Positions 8,790 to 16,931 of a stretch of DNA of 32,721 nt are shown here, one piece after another (position 1 is the first letter of the stretch; each line of letters starts with the position of its first letter). The translations under genes were made by a program, and so were the position numbers. Source of the stretch: Candidatus Kaiserbacteria bacterium RIFCSPLOWO2_12_FULL_50_10 (lineage in GTDB: Bacteria > Patescibacteriota > Minisyncoccia > Phycocordibacterales > UBA918); NCBI GenBank assembly GCA_001783515.1, contig MFMN01000010.1:22060-54780 (forward strand), in the 5' to 3' direction. The notes beneath the pieces were generated by a model. That model did no database searches, was not told the DNA's origin, and saw only the letters and a list, made by a program, of their open reading frames with translations.

Positions 8790-9926
8790 TTAGTCCTCAG
8801 CAAAAAGGGTGATGGTCATTGTTTGGTTGTGCCACTTGCAATTGACACCACTGTCCTCCGTTGGCGCGAGTTCGCCGTTGGTGTAGAAGCCAAATGTTGG
8901 TGTTGTGCCAAGTTCTTTTGCGAGTGCTTCTACCTCGAGATGAGTATTTTCCTTCATAAACGCCTTGCGTCCATAGCAACTTACCGGGAGCGCAAATTGA
9001 GGCTGCATACCAAGCTTTTCCATTGCCTTGTTTGCGGCGCGGCCAGCATGTTCGGCGAGAAGTTCATTAGTGGTATTCATAATGTAGGCATCGGTACCAG
9101 AAGGAATATCGCCGGCAAAAGTGAGACTTTGATGCTCTTTGTCGTATCCAATAACCGTGCGAATAACTTTGCTGCCATCTTTGAGCTGTAGTTCAAGCGG
9201 GAAGGCTCCGCCGGAGGTTGGCAAGTGCGCGGCAAGCTCCTCACCCATAATCTCGGTGAAGACCTCTACGGCAGGGCGGTTGTCGAGTTCGTAGAGTACA
9301 TTGCCGTCCGAGCGGGTAATGGTGTATTTTTTGCTCGTCGCATGCCAGCCGGTCTGCGATGAATAGGCGATATGGATGTGTTTGCCGTAAAAGCCAATGA
9401 GTCCAACCGTGTTGCGTTTTGGTTTTGCATTGAGTCCGACGTATGTTCGTTCCGAGCGGAAACCGTCCGCCGCGAGCGCTCCGGTAACCGCAATGGTATT
9501 GGGTATTGTTGCGTTAATGCCCTCAACAAGTTGTGAGCCGTTCACGCCGACGCCGTCACTTACGACAAAGGCGTGACGAAGGTCGGTGGTTGGCAAAAAT
9601 TCAGCAAGGCGCGCACCTACATCGCGACTCCTGTGAATGTCGTCTATGGTTGTCTCTGCGTACCAGATGCGTGTTTTCTCAAAATAGAGTGCCGCGAGTG
9701 AGAGTGTGCTGTCGAGCAGATCCTTCCCGAGGATTGTCCCCGCATTTGTTGCAATGAGAATGTGTGATTGCGGATAGAGCGTGCGCACCTGTGCGTACAC
9801 ATTCTTTGTTTCAATGATGGCGGTATCGCCAAAAATGAACACGAGCTGTGGTGCTTTGGGTAGCTTTTGTGAGGGCTGTGACCATCCAAGTGATTCGTCC
9901 CACGTGCGTGTATGAACATGTATCAT
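8790..9926 (-). CDS. FIST-domain (FIST_N/FIST_C) sensory protein
   Basis: 378 aa; IAVTGALAADGFRSERTYVGLNAKPKRNTVGLIGFYG and FPLELQLKDGS..VIRTVIGYDKEHQSLTFAGDIPSGT, C-terminal FGFYTNGELAP are FIST hallmarks. Confidence 0.85.
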   Translation of the reverse strand: MIHVHTRTWDESLGWSQPSQKLPKAPQLVFIFGDTAIIETKNVYAQVRTLYPQSHILIATNAGTILGKDLLDSTLSLAALYFEKTRIWYAETTIDDIHRSRDVGARLAEFLPTTDLRHAFVVSDGVGVNGSQLVEGINATIPNTIAVTGALAADGFRSERTYVGLNAKPKRNTVGLIGFYGKHIHIAYSSQTGWHATSKKYTITRSDGNVLYELDNRPAVEVFTEIMGEELAAHLPTSGGAFPLELQLKDGSKVIRTVIGYDKEHQSLTFAGDIPSGTDAYIMNTTNELLAEHAGRAANKAMEKLGMQPQFALPVSCYGRKAFMKENTHLEVEALAKELGTTPTFGFYTNGELAPTEDSGVNCKWHNQTMTITLFAED

Positions 9927-10068
9927 ATATCTCTATTAGTTTCTAAGAATACTACGATAAGCATACCACGGGTTTGCGGATTGCATACATCAGCTGGCTG
10001 TGCTTGAGGTGTTTTCAAGATATGTGCTACACTAAAACATAGAGACGCGGGACGTCTCCTGCAACACT

Positions 10069-10779
10069 ATGTCACTTTCAATGTTACTTCTTACCGCAGG
10101 CTCATATCTTCTTGCTATCATGGCAGTATGGTTTGCTGTGCTGGAGATGCGACGCAAAAAAAGCATCGCCCGCGGTATCCTGCTGTGGCTTCTGAGTGTG
10201 CCGTTTGCATTCGTTGCAAGCTATGCCTTTGGAGGCTCATTTCTTTTTGTGCCTGATTTCATGTCACACATTAATGGTATTGTGCTCCTTGCTTATTTTG
10301 CGATTGAGTTCCTTTTGTACGCAGAGATGCAAGGTGGACGCACGCAGATATATTGGCTCATTCTCGGCTCCTCATTTCTCGTTGTGCTCGGGCTTATCGG
10401 GGGATACTTTGTGCCGAATGCATACCATGAAGTTTTCTTCATCTCAATAAAACTACCAATCTTCTTGATGCTTGCGTACATGCTGGTGTATGTATGGCCA
10501 ACATTTATTCATGCTCACTTACGAGTGCTCTCGCTTCTGTGGGGTGCCGTCTTGATTATCGATGCGATTGGTGAACTTTTCTTTGAAATGCCAGAACTAT
10601 TGGATTCTGCGCTCCATATGTCAGGTGGGGTCCTTGGAGTATTCTTTATTATTGGGTATCTCAACGCGCTCGATATGCGCGAGTATTTGCCAGCATTGTA
10701 CTACTTTAATACGCGTCGAGCCTTACTGTACACGGTTTGTGTGCTGCTTGCGGCCGCAGGACTTGTCGCCCTTATGTAG
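10069..10779 (+). CDS. Polytopic (about 7 TM) membrane protein of unknown function, divergent from the FIST gene
   Basis: 236 aa with repeated hydrophobic segments. Confidence 0.7.
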   Translation: MSLSMLLLTAGSYLLAIMAVWFAVLEMRRKKSIARGILLWLLSVPFAFVASYAFGGSFLFVPDFMSHINGIVLLAYFAIEFLLYAEMQGGRTQIYWLILGSSFLVVLGLIGGYFVPNAYHEVFFISIKLPIFLMLAYMLVYVWPTFIHAHLRVLSLLWGAVLIIDAIGELFFEMPELLDSALHMSGGVLGVFFIIGYLNALDMREYLPALYYFNTRRALLYTVCVLLAAAGLVALM

Positions 10780-10875
10780 CCCAGAGCGAGCGTACTTTTT
10801 TCCTGTAAACTAAGGGAAAGCGGGAATCCCTCAAAAAGTTGCGTTTTTTAGAATTTCTTGTATAGTAGCGTCACT

Positions 10876-11202
10876 ATGGAAAAAGAAGTACAGTCATTCG
10901 CGGTCATCGAAACCGGCGGCAAGCAGTACAAGGTCGCGGTTGGCGATGTTCTTGATGTTGAACTCCTCGGCGAACTCGAAGAAGGCGCTGATGTTGTCTT
11001 CGATAAGGTTCTCCTTACAGAAAACAATGGCGACACTAAGATCGGTACCCCGTACCTCGCAGGCGCAAAGGTTTCTGCAAAGTATGTTGGTCTCGCAGCA
11101 GGTCCGAAGATTACTATCGTTCGTTACCAGCAGAAGAGTAACCGTGACCGCAAGCAGGGTCATCGCCAGAAGTACGCTCGTGTAGAGATTATGGCGATCT
11201 AA
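10876..11202 (+). CDS. rplU: 50S ribosomal protein L21
   Basis: FAVIETGGKQYKVAVGDVLDVELL...ITIVRYQQKSNRDRKQGHRQKYARVEIMAI. Confidence 0.96.
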   Translation: MEKEVQSFAVIETGGKQYKVAVGDVLDVELLGELEEGADVVFDKVLLTENNGDTKIGTPYLAGAKVSAKYVGLAAGPKITIVRYQQKSNRDRKQGHRQKYARVEIMAI

Positions 11203-11247
11203 TAAAAACAGTATTGTAAATTCTGAGCCCGATTGCGACACAGGATG

Positions 11248-11359
11248 AAACATAGTGCATTTGGAGCCGGCTTAGCTCAGTTGGTAGAGCAATGGTTTTG
11301 TAACCCATAGGTCGTCAGTTCGACTCTGACAGCCGGCTCCAAATGCACTATGTTTTTTT
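11248..11359 (+). repeat. Perfect 25-bp inverted repeat embedding tRNA-Thr, followed by T7
   Basis: aaacatagtgcatttggagccggct (11248-11272) versus agccggctccaaatgcactatgttt (11331-11355), exact reverse complements. Confidence 0.95.
11266..11341 (+). tRNA. tRNA-Thr (TGT)
   Basis: Acceptor gccggct/agccggc, discriminator t plus encoded CCA, anticodon loop tttgtaa, T-loop ttcgact. Confidence 0.93.
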
Positions 11360-11496
11360 GTGCCTGCCTATTTTTTACCCTAAACCAATAGGTATGAAGA
11401 GCCCGACCGCTTCGCGGACCAGGTCGGTCTCACTGCTAAGGATGTCGACCTCCGTCGACACTTCACAAATATGTTTGCTGGAGCAAACATAGCAGA

Positions 11497-11521
11497 TCAG
11501 TTCGACTCTGACAGCCGGCTC
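11497..11521 (+). repeat. Exact 25-nt copy of the tRNA-Thr 3' segment
   Basis: tcagttcgactctgacagccggctc identical at 11315-11339 and 11497-11521. Confidence 0.95.
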
Positions 11522-11540
11522 TCGGTACTTTATGAGGAGG

Positions 11541-11570
11541 ATACACTAATAATCTTAGTGTATTTTTTTT
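11541..11570 (+). terminator. Intrinsic terminator after the tRNA-Thr locus
   Basis: atacactaataatcttagtgtatttttttt. Confidence 0.85.
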
Positions 11571-11596
11571 GACAATTTACGCTGCGCCAGTATGCT
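11569..11596 (+). promoter_or_regulatory. Putative sigma-70-type promoter of valS
   Basis: ttgaca (11569-11574), 16-nt spacer, tatgct (11591-11596), 8 nt before ATG at 11605. Confidence 0.6.
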
Positions 11597-11604
11597 GTAC
11601 GAAT

Positions 11605-13824
11605 ATGAATGAAGGACAACTGAAGGGGAGCGCGCCGGAGATTTTTTCATCGGCGTATAATCACTTGGAGCACGAAGATACGCGATATAAGGAGTGGGAA
11701 GCTTCGGCGCTTTTTAGTCCTGATACTTGTATTGCAGAAGGTATTGCTGCGCCTGATGCGGAGACGTTCTCTATTGTGCTCCCACCGCCAAACGTCACAG
11801 GTACCCTCCATGTGGGGCATGCTTCCATGCTCGCCATTCAAGACATTCTCGTGCGGTACCATCGCATGCGCGGTCACAGAACGCTATGGATTCCTGGCAC
11901 CGACTCTGCAGCGCTTGCGACACAATCAAAGGTTGAAGAAATAATCTATAAAGCAGAAAAGAAAACACGTCACGATATTGGTCGTGAAGAGCTTTTGGTA
12001 CGTATCGATGCCTTTGCAAAAGAAAGTGAAGCAACTATTCTCGGACAAACAAGAAAAATGGGCTCCTCGCTCGATTGGTCGCGCTATGCATTCACGATGG
12101 ACGAAGCGCGCAACAAAGCTGTCACAGAAGCCTTTGTGCGCATGTACGAGAAAGGACTTATTTACCGCGGTAGTCGCATCGTGAACTGGGATCCAAACCT
12201 GCAAACAACGGTGTCTGATGATGAGATTGAGTATAAAGAAGAAACGACGAAGTTTTATTATCTCAAATACGGACCGTTTACCATTGGTACGTCTCGCCCG
12301 GAAACAAAATTCGGCGATAAGTATGTGGTGATGCATCCAGATGATGCTCGGTATGCGGAGTATACACACGGACAAAAAATAACTGTCGAGTGGATCAATG
12401 GGGAAGTCGAAGCAACTATCATCAAGGATGAAGCAATTGATCCAGAATTTGGTACTGGCGTCATGACAATCACCCCATGGCATTCTGCGGTTGACTTTGA
12501 AATTGCCGAACGGCACGGACTTTCTCGTGAGCAAATAATCGATGAGCGCGGCATCCTTCTCCCTATTGCCGGCGAATTCGCGGGGCAGCACATCAAGAAA
12601 GCGCGCGCGGCACTTATTGAAAAGCTTGCCGCAAAGGGGCTTGTGGAAAAAGTGGACGAAGCATACGTGCATAATCTCGCACTTAACAGTCGAGGCGGCG
12701 GCACAATAGAGCCGCAAATCAAAGCACAGTGGTTTATCGGTGTTGAAAAACCGTTTATCATTGAACACTCAGAAATATCAGGCGTGCCGTCGGGTTCTGA
12801 AGTTACCTTGAAGTCACTGATGAAGGCTGCGGTACAATTCGGTGATGTTACCATTGCACCGGATCGTTTCGATAAGATTTACTATCACTGGATTAACAAT
12901 CTTCGGGACTGGTGCATTTCACGTCAGATTTGGTACGGGCATCGCATTCCGGTGTGGTACAAAGGAGATGAAATTTTTGTAGGAACTGCCGCGCCAGAAG
13001 GCGAAGGCTGGACGCAAGAATCCGACACACTCGACACGTGGTTTTCTTCGGGGCTTTGGACCTTCTCAACACTCGGCTGGCCAGAACAAACAGCTGACCT
13101 TAAAAACTATCACCCAACCGCCGTACTCGAAACAGGCTACGACATTCTCTTTTTCTGGGTGGCACGCATGGTGCTTATGTCGACATTCCTCCTCGGGCAG
13201 GTGCCATTCAAAAATGTGTATCTTCACGGGCTCGTTCGTGACGAGAAGGGAAGAAAGATGTCAAAGTCACTTGGCAACATTGTGAATCCACTTGACCTTA
13301 TTGAGAAGTATGGCGCCGACGCGCTCCGTATGGGGCTTATCCTTGGTGCCGCACCTGGCAATGACCTCAACCTTTCTGAACAGAAAATAAAAGGCTACAA
13401 GCATTTTGCAAACAAGATGTGGAATATCACCCGCATGATTCTCATGAATACCGACGTGAGCCTCTACGCAAAACGAGCGGCGGTAGCACAGCATCCGCGC
13501 GATACTGAAATCCTTGCACAACTTGATGCGACGCATGCAGAAATTACGGCACACATGGAGGCATTCGAACTCCATCTCGCCGCAGAAAAGTTTTATCACT
13601 ATGTGTGGCACGAACTCGCCGATCAAATTCTCGAAGAGTCGAAAGAGGTGCTCCATGGTGAGGATGCAGGTGCTCGCGAAGCGCGGGCAGTCGCGCTCAT
13701 GCAGGTGCTTTTGAAGACCCTCACGATGCTCCATCCATTCATGCCGTTCTTGACCGAAACAATATATCAAAACCTTCCCGAAGAACTTCGGGAAGAGAAG
13801 TTCCTCATGGTTCGTAAGTGGTAG
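11605..13824 (+). CDS. valS: Valyl-tRNA synthetase
   Basis: FSIVLPPPNVTGTLHVGHA (HIGH), GRKMSKSLGNIVNP (KMSKS), NLRDWCISRQIWYGHRIPVWY; start placed at ATG 11605 because the upstream extension overlaps a terminator/promoter. Confidence 0.95.
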   Translation: MNEGQLKGSAPEIFSSAYNHLEHEDTRYKEWEASALFSPDTCIAEGIAAPDAETFSIVLPPPNVTGTLHVGHASMLAIQDILVRYHRMRGHRTLWIPGTDSAALATQSKVEEIIYKAEKKTRHDIGREELLVRIDAFAKESEATILGQTRKMGSSLDWSRYAFTMDEARNKAVTEAFVRMYEKGLIYRGSRIVNWDPNLQTTVSDDEIEYKEETTKFYYLKYGPFTIGTSRPETKFGDKYVVMHPDDARYAEYTHGQKITVEWINGEVEATIIKDEAIDPEFGTGVMTITPWHSAVDFEIAERHGLSREQIIDERGILLPIAGEFAGQHIKKARAALIEKLAAKGLVEKVDEAYVHNLALNSRGGGTIEPQIKAQWFIGVEKPFIIEHSEISGVPSGSEVTLKSLMKAAVQFGDVTIAPDRFDKIYYHWINNLRDWCISRQIWYGHRIPVWYKGDEIFVGTAAPEGEGWTQESDTLDTWFSSGLWTFSTLGWPEQTADLKNYHPTAVLETGYDILFFWVARMVLMSTFLLGQVPFKNVYLHGLVRDEKGRKMSKSLGNIVNPLDLIEKYGADALRMGLILGAAPGNDLNLSEQKIKGYKHFANKMWNITRMILMNTDVSLYAKRAAVAQHPRDTEILAQLDATHAEITAHMEAFELHLAAEKFYHYVWHELADQILEESKEVLHGEDAGAREARAVALMQVLLKTLTMLHPFMPFLTETIYQNLPEELREEKFLMVRKW

Positions 13825-13830
13825 CTATAT

Positions 13831-13855
13831 AAAAAGAGTACTCGGTACTCTTTTT
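13831..13855 (+). terminator. Intrinsic terminator after valS
   Basis: aaaaagagtactcggtactcttttt. Confidence 0.85.
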
Positions 13856-13886
13856 ATGTTATCTACATTGTTGTATACTCACAGGC

Positions 13887-14597
13887 ATGACAATTGAACT
13901 CATTCGATTCATGGTACTTACGGCGCTTTCGGTGACACTGCTGGTGCACTTCTCACTTATCACCTTCATTCTTGCGCGCTGCTCCAAAATAGTGAACGCA
14001 TGGATGCTGCTTGCTGTGGTGTTCTATTCAGCCTTGTGGGCGGGATCTGTTGTAGGTTCTATTCTTGCGCCAGACATCATGTGGCTTGCGCTGCGCTACC
14101 ATTTCGGTATTGGCATGCTTGGGTTTTTGTATCTCTATCTCGCGCATTTCCCGAAGGAGACAAAACTTCAGATGCGTCACCTTGCGGTTGCGTCTTTCGC
14201 ATTTGCTATTGCGCTGCTTGCATTTTTGCCAAACGCAATTGCGACGCAGCTTGATATGATTGGTTACGGCTATCAAAATACCTGGGACGGATGGCTCTAT
14301 CCGATTGCGCGATTTGCCATATTTTTTTCTTTTATCAGTGTGATAATCGTTTTGGTGAATCATTTGCGTAATGCAAAAGGTGCGGCGCATATCATTCTTT
14401 CACAGCTCACCATAAGTGTTTGTGCGATTCTGCTCATAAATCTACTCCTCGTTTCAATCCTCCCGTATTTTGGCATTACGTCGCTCGTTGCGCTCACACC
14501 GGTTTCTAACATCATTCTCCTTATGACCATCACGACATTTATAGTGACCGCGCCGATGGCGGGCCTAGACGCACAGTATCACGCTCGTGTGAAATAA
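13887..14597 (+). CDS. Polytopic membrane protein resembling an N-terminal 7TM sensor module of histidine kinases, without kinase domain
   Basis: 236 aa, about 7 hydrophobic helices; YLYLAHFPKE after TM3; TATACT 7 nt upstream of ATG. Confidence 0.6.
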   Translation: MTIELIRFMVLTALSVTLLVHFSLITFILARCSKIVNAWMLLAVVFYSALWAGSVVGSILAPDIMWLALRYHFGIGMLGFLYLYLAHFPKETKLQMRHLAVASFAFAIALLAFLPNAIATQLDMIGYGYQNTWDGWLYPIARFAIFFSFISVIIVLVNHLRNAKGAAHIILSQLTISVCAILLINLLLVSILPYFGITSLVALTPVSNIILLMTITTFIVTAPMAGLDAQYHARVK

Positions 14598-14677
14598 ATT
14601 GCTTGCTCACGAGTAGTAGTAGATATGACAAGTCGTGAGAAGCTTGCCATCAAGATAATCGTAATTTCTATAACTAT

Positions 14678-15553
14678 ATGAACAAAGCAAAATATATCAT
14701 CCTGCCAGCACTCGTAGGCACCATGGTACTTGGTAGCGCAGGTACCGCACTAGCTGCACAGGAAGGGCAGGATAACGGACAAGGCAAAGGGCGCGGACAA
14801 GAGATGCGTCTCGAAAAGCAAGAAGGAGGCGAACGAGGACGTTCTGATGAGGGGCGTCCTATGGATCGCATCATCGGCGAAATCACCGCACTCAGTGGTA
14901 CAACGCTTACGCTTACCATCAAGGGCCCTGAGGATGAGTCAAAAACACTCACGGTGGATGCATCAAGCGCGACATTTGAAAAAATCACGTTTGATGGAAC
15001 TATGGCGACCGGAACGAGGCCAACGCCAGTCACGCAAACAATTAGCGACCTTGCTGTGGGTGAAAAGGTTGCCGTCAGAATTGATGACGACGAAGATGTC
15101 GATGAAGACACAACCTCAGTTGTTGCAACAGTGGTAACTGAACTTTCAGGTGACATGCCAGAACGTCCCGTAATGATGGGCGGCGAACGACCTGCCTCGT
15201 CTACCAAACAAATGATGGATCCAGGAAAACGAGGCATCGTTGGTGAAGTCACTGATATGGATGGCGACACCCTTACGGTAAAAGCAATGAATGGTACAAC
15301 CTATACCGTTACAGCTTCCGATGCAGAAGTAAAGAACCGTACAACAACCGAGACACTTTCAGATATTGCAGAAGGTGATCGCATTGCTGTTCGCGGAGAG
15401 ATTACGGACACGACAATCGATGCAACCATGATTTTGACGGACATTCCTGCTGCTCCTGCAGACAAGAATGCTGATGACAAAGGGAAGGAGCGAAGCTTCT
15501 TCGGCAAAGTAGGCTCATTCTTCGGAAAGCTCTTTGGCAAGAAGGCTGAATAG
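14678..15553 (+). CDS. Secreted protein with two DUF5666-like beta-domain repeats and basic amphipathic C-terminus
   Basis: Signal peptide; repeats IIGEITALSGTTLTLTIKG..., IVGEVTDMDGDTLTVKAMNGTTYTVTASDAEV...LSDIAEGDRIAVRGEI; tail RSFFGKVGSFFGKLFGKKAE. Confidence 0.72.
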   Translation: MNKAKYIILPALVGTMVLGSAGTALAAQEGQDNGQGKGRGQEMRLEKQEGGERGRSDEGRPMDRIIGEITALSGTTLTLTIKGPEDESKTLTVDASSATFEKITFDGTMATGTRPTPVTQTISDLAVGEKVAVRIDDDEDVDEDTTSVVATVVTELSGDMPERPVMMGGERPASSTKQMMDPGKRGIVGEVTDMDGDTLTVKAMNGTTYTVTASDAEVKNRTTTETLSDIAEGDRIAVRGEITDTTIDATMILTDIPAAPADKNADDKGKERSFFGKVGSFFGKLFGKKAE

Positions 15554-15554
15554 T

Positions 15555-15583
15555 AAAAAGCGTGTTCTTGAACGCGCTTTTTA
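15555..15583 (+). terminator. Intrinsic terminator
   Basis: aaaaagcgtgttcttgaacgcgctttttat. Confidence 0.8.
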
Positions 15584-15634
15584 TATGAAAGAAATTGCAG
15601 GGAACTGAGTAATACTATAGAGTAACACTACGAT

Positions 15635-16201
15635 ATGCAGGATATTGATGCACTTTCTGACGAAACAATAATCAAGCGTGTTTGCGCAGGCGAGACGTAT
15701 TTGTATGGACATATTATGGATCGCTACGCTGACAAACTTGTGCGGTACGGGCGAAAATTTGTCACGGACAGCACCGCCATTGAAGACGCGGTACAAGACG
15801 TCTTTACGAGTGCCTACCTCAACATCAACAGCTTTGACACATCACGCAAATTTCAATCATGGATTTATCGCATTGCGCACAATGCCTTTGTGAATCTGTT
15901 GCGCCAGAAGAAACGTGCGTGGCTCTCGGTGGAATGGGATACGCTCGTGGCGTTCCCCTCATTTGACACGCACGATGAAGACGAGCGTCAGCGGAAAGAG
16001 ATAGCAAAACTTATAGACGCTGGTCTCGAGGGGCTCGATGAGAAATATCGCGAAATCCTTCTCCTCCATTATCAGCACAACTTCGCGTATAAAGACATCA
16101 GCGACGTGCTGCATATCCCGATGGGTACCGTTGCGATACGTATGAAGCGGGCGAAAGCAGCACTACAGAAACAGTTACCTCACGACATATATGAAAAATA
16201 A
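15635..16201 (+). CDS. ECF-type RNA polymerase sigma factor
   Basis: sigma2 region IEDAVQDVFTSAYLNINSFDTSRKFQSWIYRIAHNAFVNLLRQKK; sigma4 region LDEKYREILLLHYQHNFAYKDISDVLHIPMGTVAIRMKRAKAALQKQL. Confidence 0.93.
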   Translation: MQDIDALSDETIIKRVCAGETYLYGHIMDRYADKLVRYGRKFVTDSTAIEDAVQDVFTSAYLNINSFDTSRKFQSWIYRIAHNAFVNLLRQKKRAWLSVEWDTLVAFPSFDTHDEDERQRKEIAKLIDAGLEGLDEKYREILLLHYQHNFAYKDISDVLHIPMGTVAIRMKRAKAALQKQLPHDIYEK

Positions 16202-16880
16202 ATTTGATCACCTTAAGGAAAAACTCATGACCGATATTGCATCGGGGGTACTAACGCCTGCACCTCGCTGGAAAAAAATACTTCAGTCAGTGCTTTTAGT
16301 GACTCTCGTTCTCGCTATCTTTCTGCTTACGGCTCTAGTATTTGTCTATCTCTTCCACGCACTCCGCTCGGCCGGAATATCGGCGCTCCTCGGTTTTGGC
16401 TGGCGCGGCATCATCTTGTTTCTTTTTCTCATTCCGTGGAGTCTTATAGTTGTCGATATCCTTTTTGTCCTTCTGCTTATCCATATTGCAAAACGTTTTG
16501 AAATTGCTTGGAAAGTGCCACGCCTCTACCTTGCTATGTTCTTGCTTCTTGCTGCATGGAGCGCGGGCTACGTACTCGATAGGCCAGTGAATGAGCGTAT
16601 GGAGCGAGAGGAGCTTTACGAACGTCCTGCACCTCCGCCAGTAGGCGAGGGGTTCACGCACGGTATCATCCTTACGCTCGATGCACCCGAGTGTATCCTC
16701 AGCATTGTTGACGAACGCACGGGCGATACTATAGAAGTATGGGCGGTGCCACCAGCGTGCGAGCAGCTTGTGCGCTATGACGTTGGCGAAAGTGTCATAC
16801 TTGCCGGCACCGATGAAGATGGAATCCTTACGGTATACGGTATCAGGCATGATATCCGTCCATCACGAAGAGAGGACTAA
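16191..16880 (+). CDS. Membrane protein translationally coupled to the sigma factor; candidate anti-sigma factor
   Basis: Overlaps the sigma gene by 11 nt; short cytosolic N-terminus, 3-4 TM helices, soluble C-terminal domain. Confidence 0.7.
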   Translation: MKNKFDHLKEKLMTDIASGVLTPAPRWKKILQSVLLVTLVLAIFLLTALVFVYLFHALRSAGISALLGFGWRGIILFLFLIPWSLIVVDILFVLLLIHIAKRFEIAWKVPRLYLAMFLLLAAWSAGYVLDRPVNERMEREELYERPAPPPVGEGFTHGIILTLDAPECILSIVDERTGDTIEVWAVPPACEQLVRYDVGESVILAGTDEDGILTVYGIRHDIRPSRRED

Positions 16881-16909
16881 CAAAAGCACCGCACACGCGG
16901 TGTTTTTGT
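16880..16909 (+). terminator. Intrinsic terminator
   Basis: acaaaagcaccgcacacgcggtgtttttgt. Confidence 0.8.
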
Positions 16910-16931
16910 GTCGCCCTGGTATACTTACTGC

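Noticed and set aside
10876-11202. Missing rpmA (L27) after rplU as a novelty
   Set aside because: rplU is followed by tRNA-Thr instead of rpmA here, but gene order varies in CPR and rpmA may be elsewhere; not informative from one window.
11569-11604. 12-residue N-terminal extension of valS (MTIYAAPVCCTN)
   Set aside because: This stretch overlaps the terminator T-run and the putative -35/-10 promoter, so the real start is more likely ATG 11605.
11926-12768. 280-aa minus-strand ORF inside valS
   Set aside because: Antisense to valS with low-complexity Phe/Cys-rich composition; no promoter or SD signal.
14606-14639. ctcacga...tcgtgag inverted repeat upstream of the DUF5666-like gene
   Set aside because: 7-bp arms with a 20-nt loop and no T-run; could be regulatory but not distinguishable from chance here.
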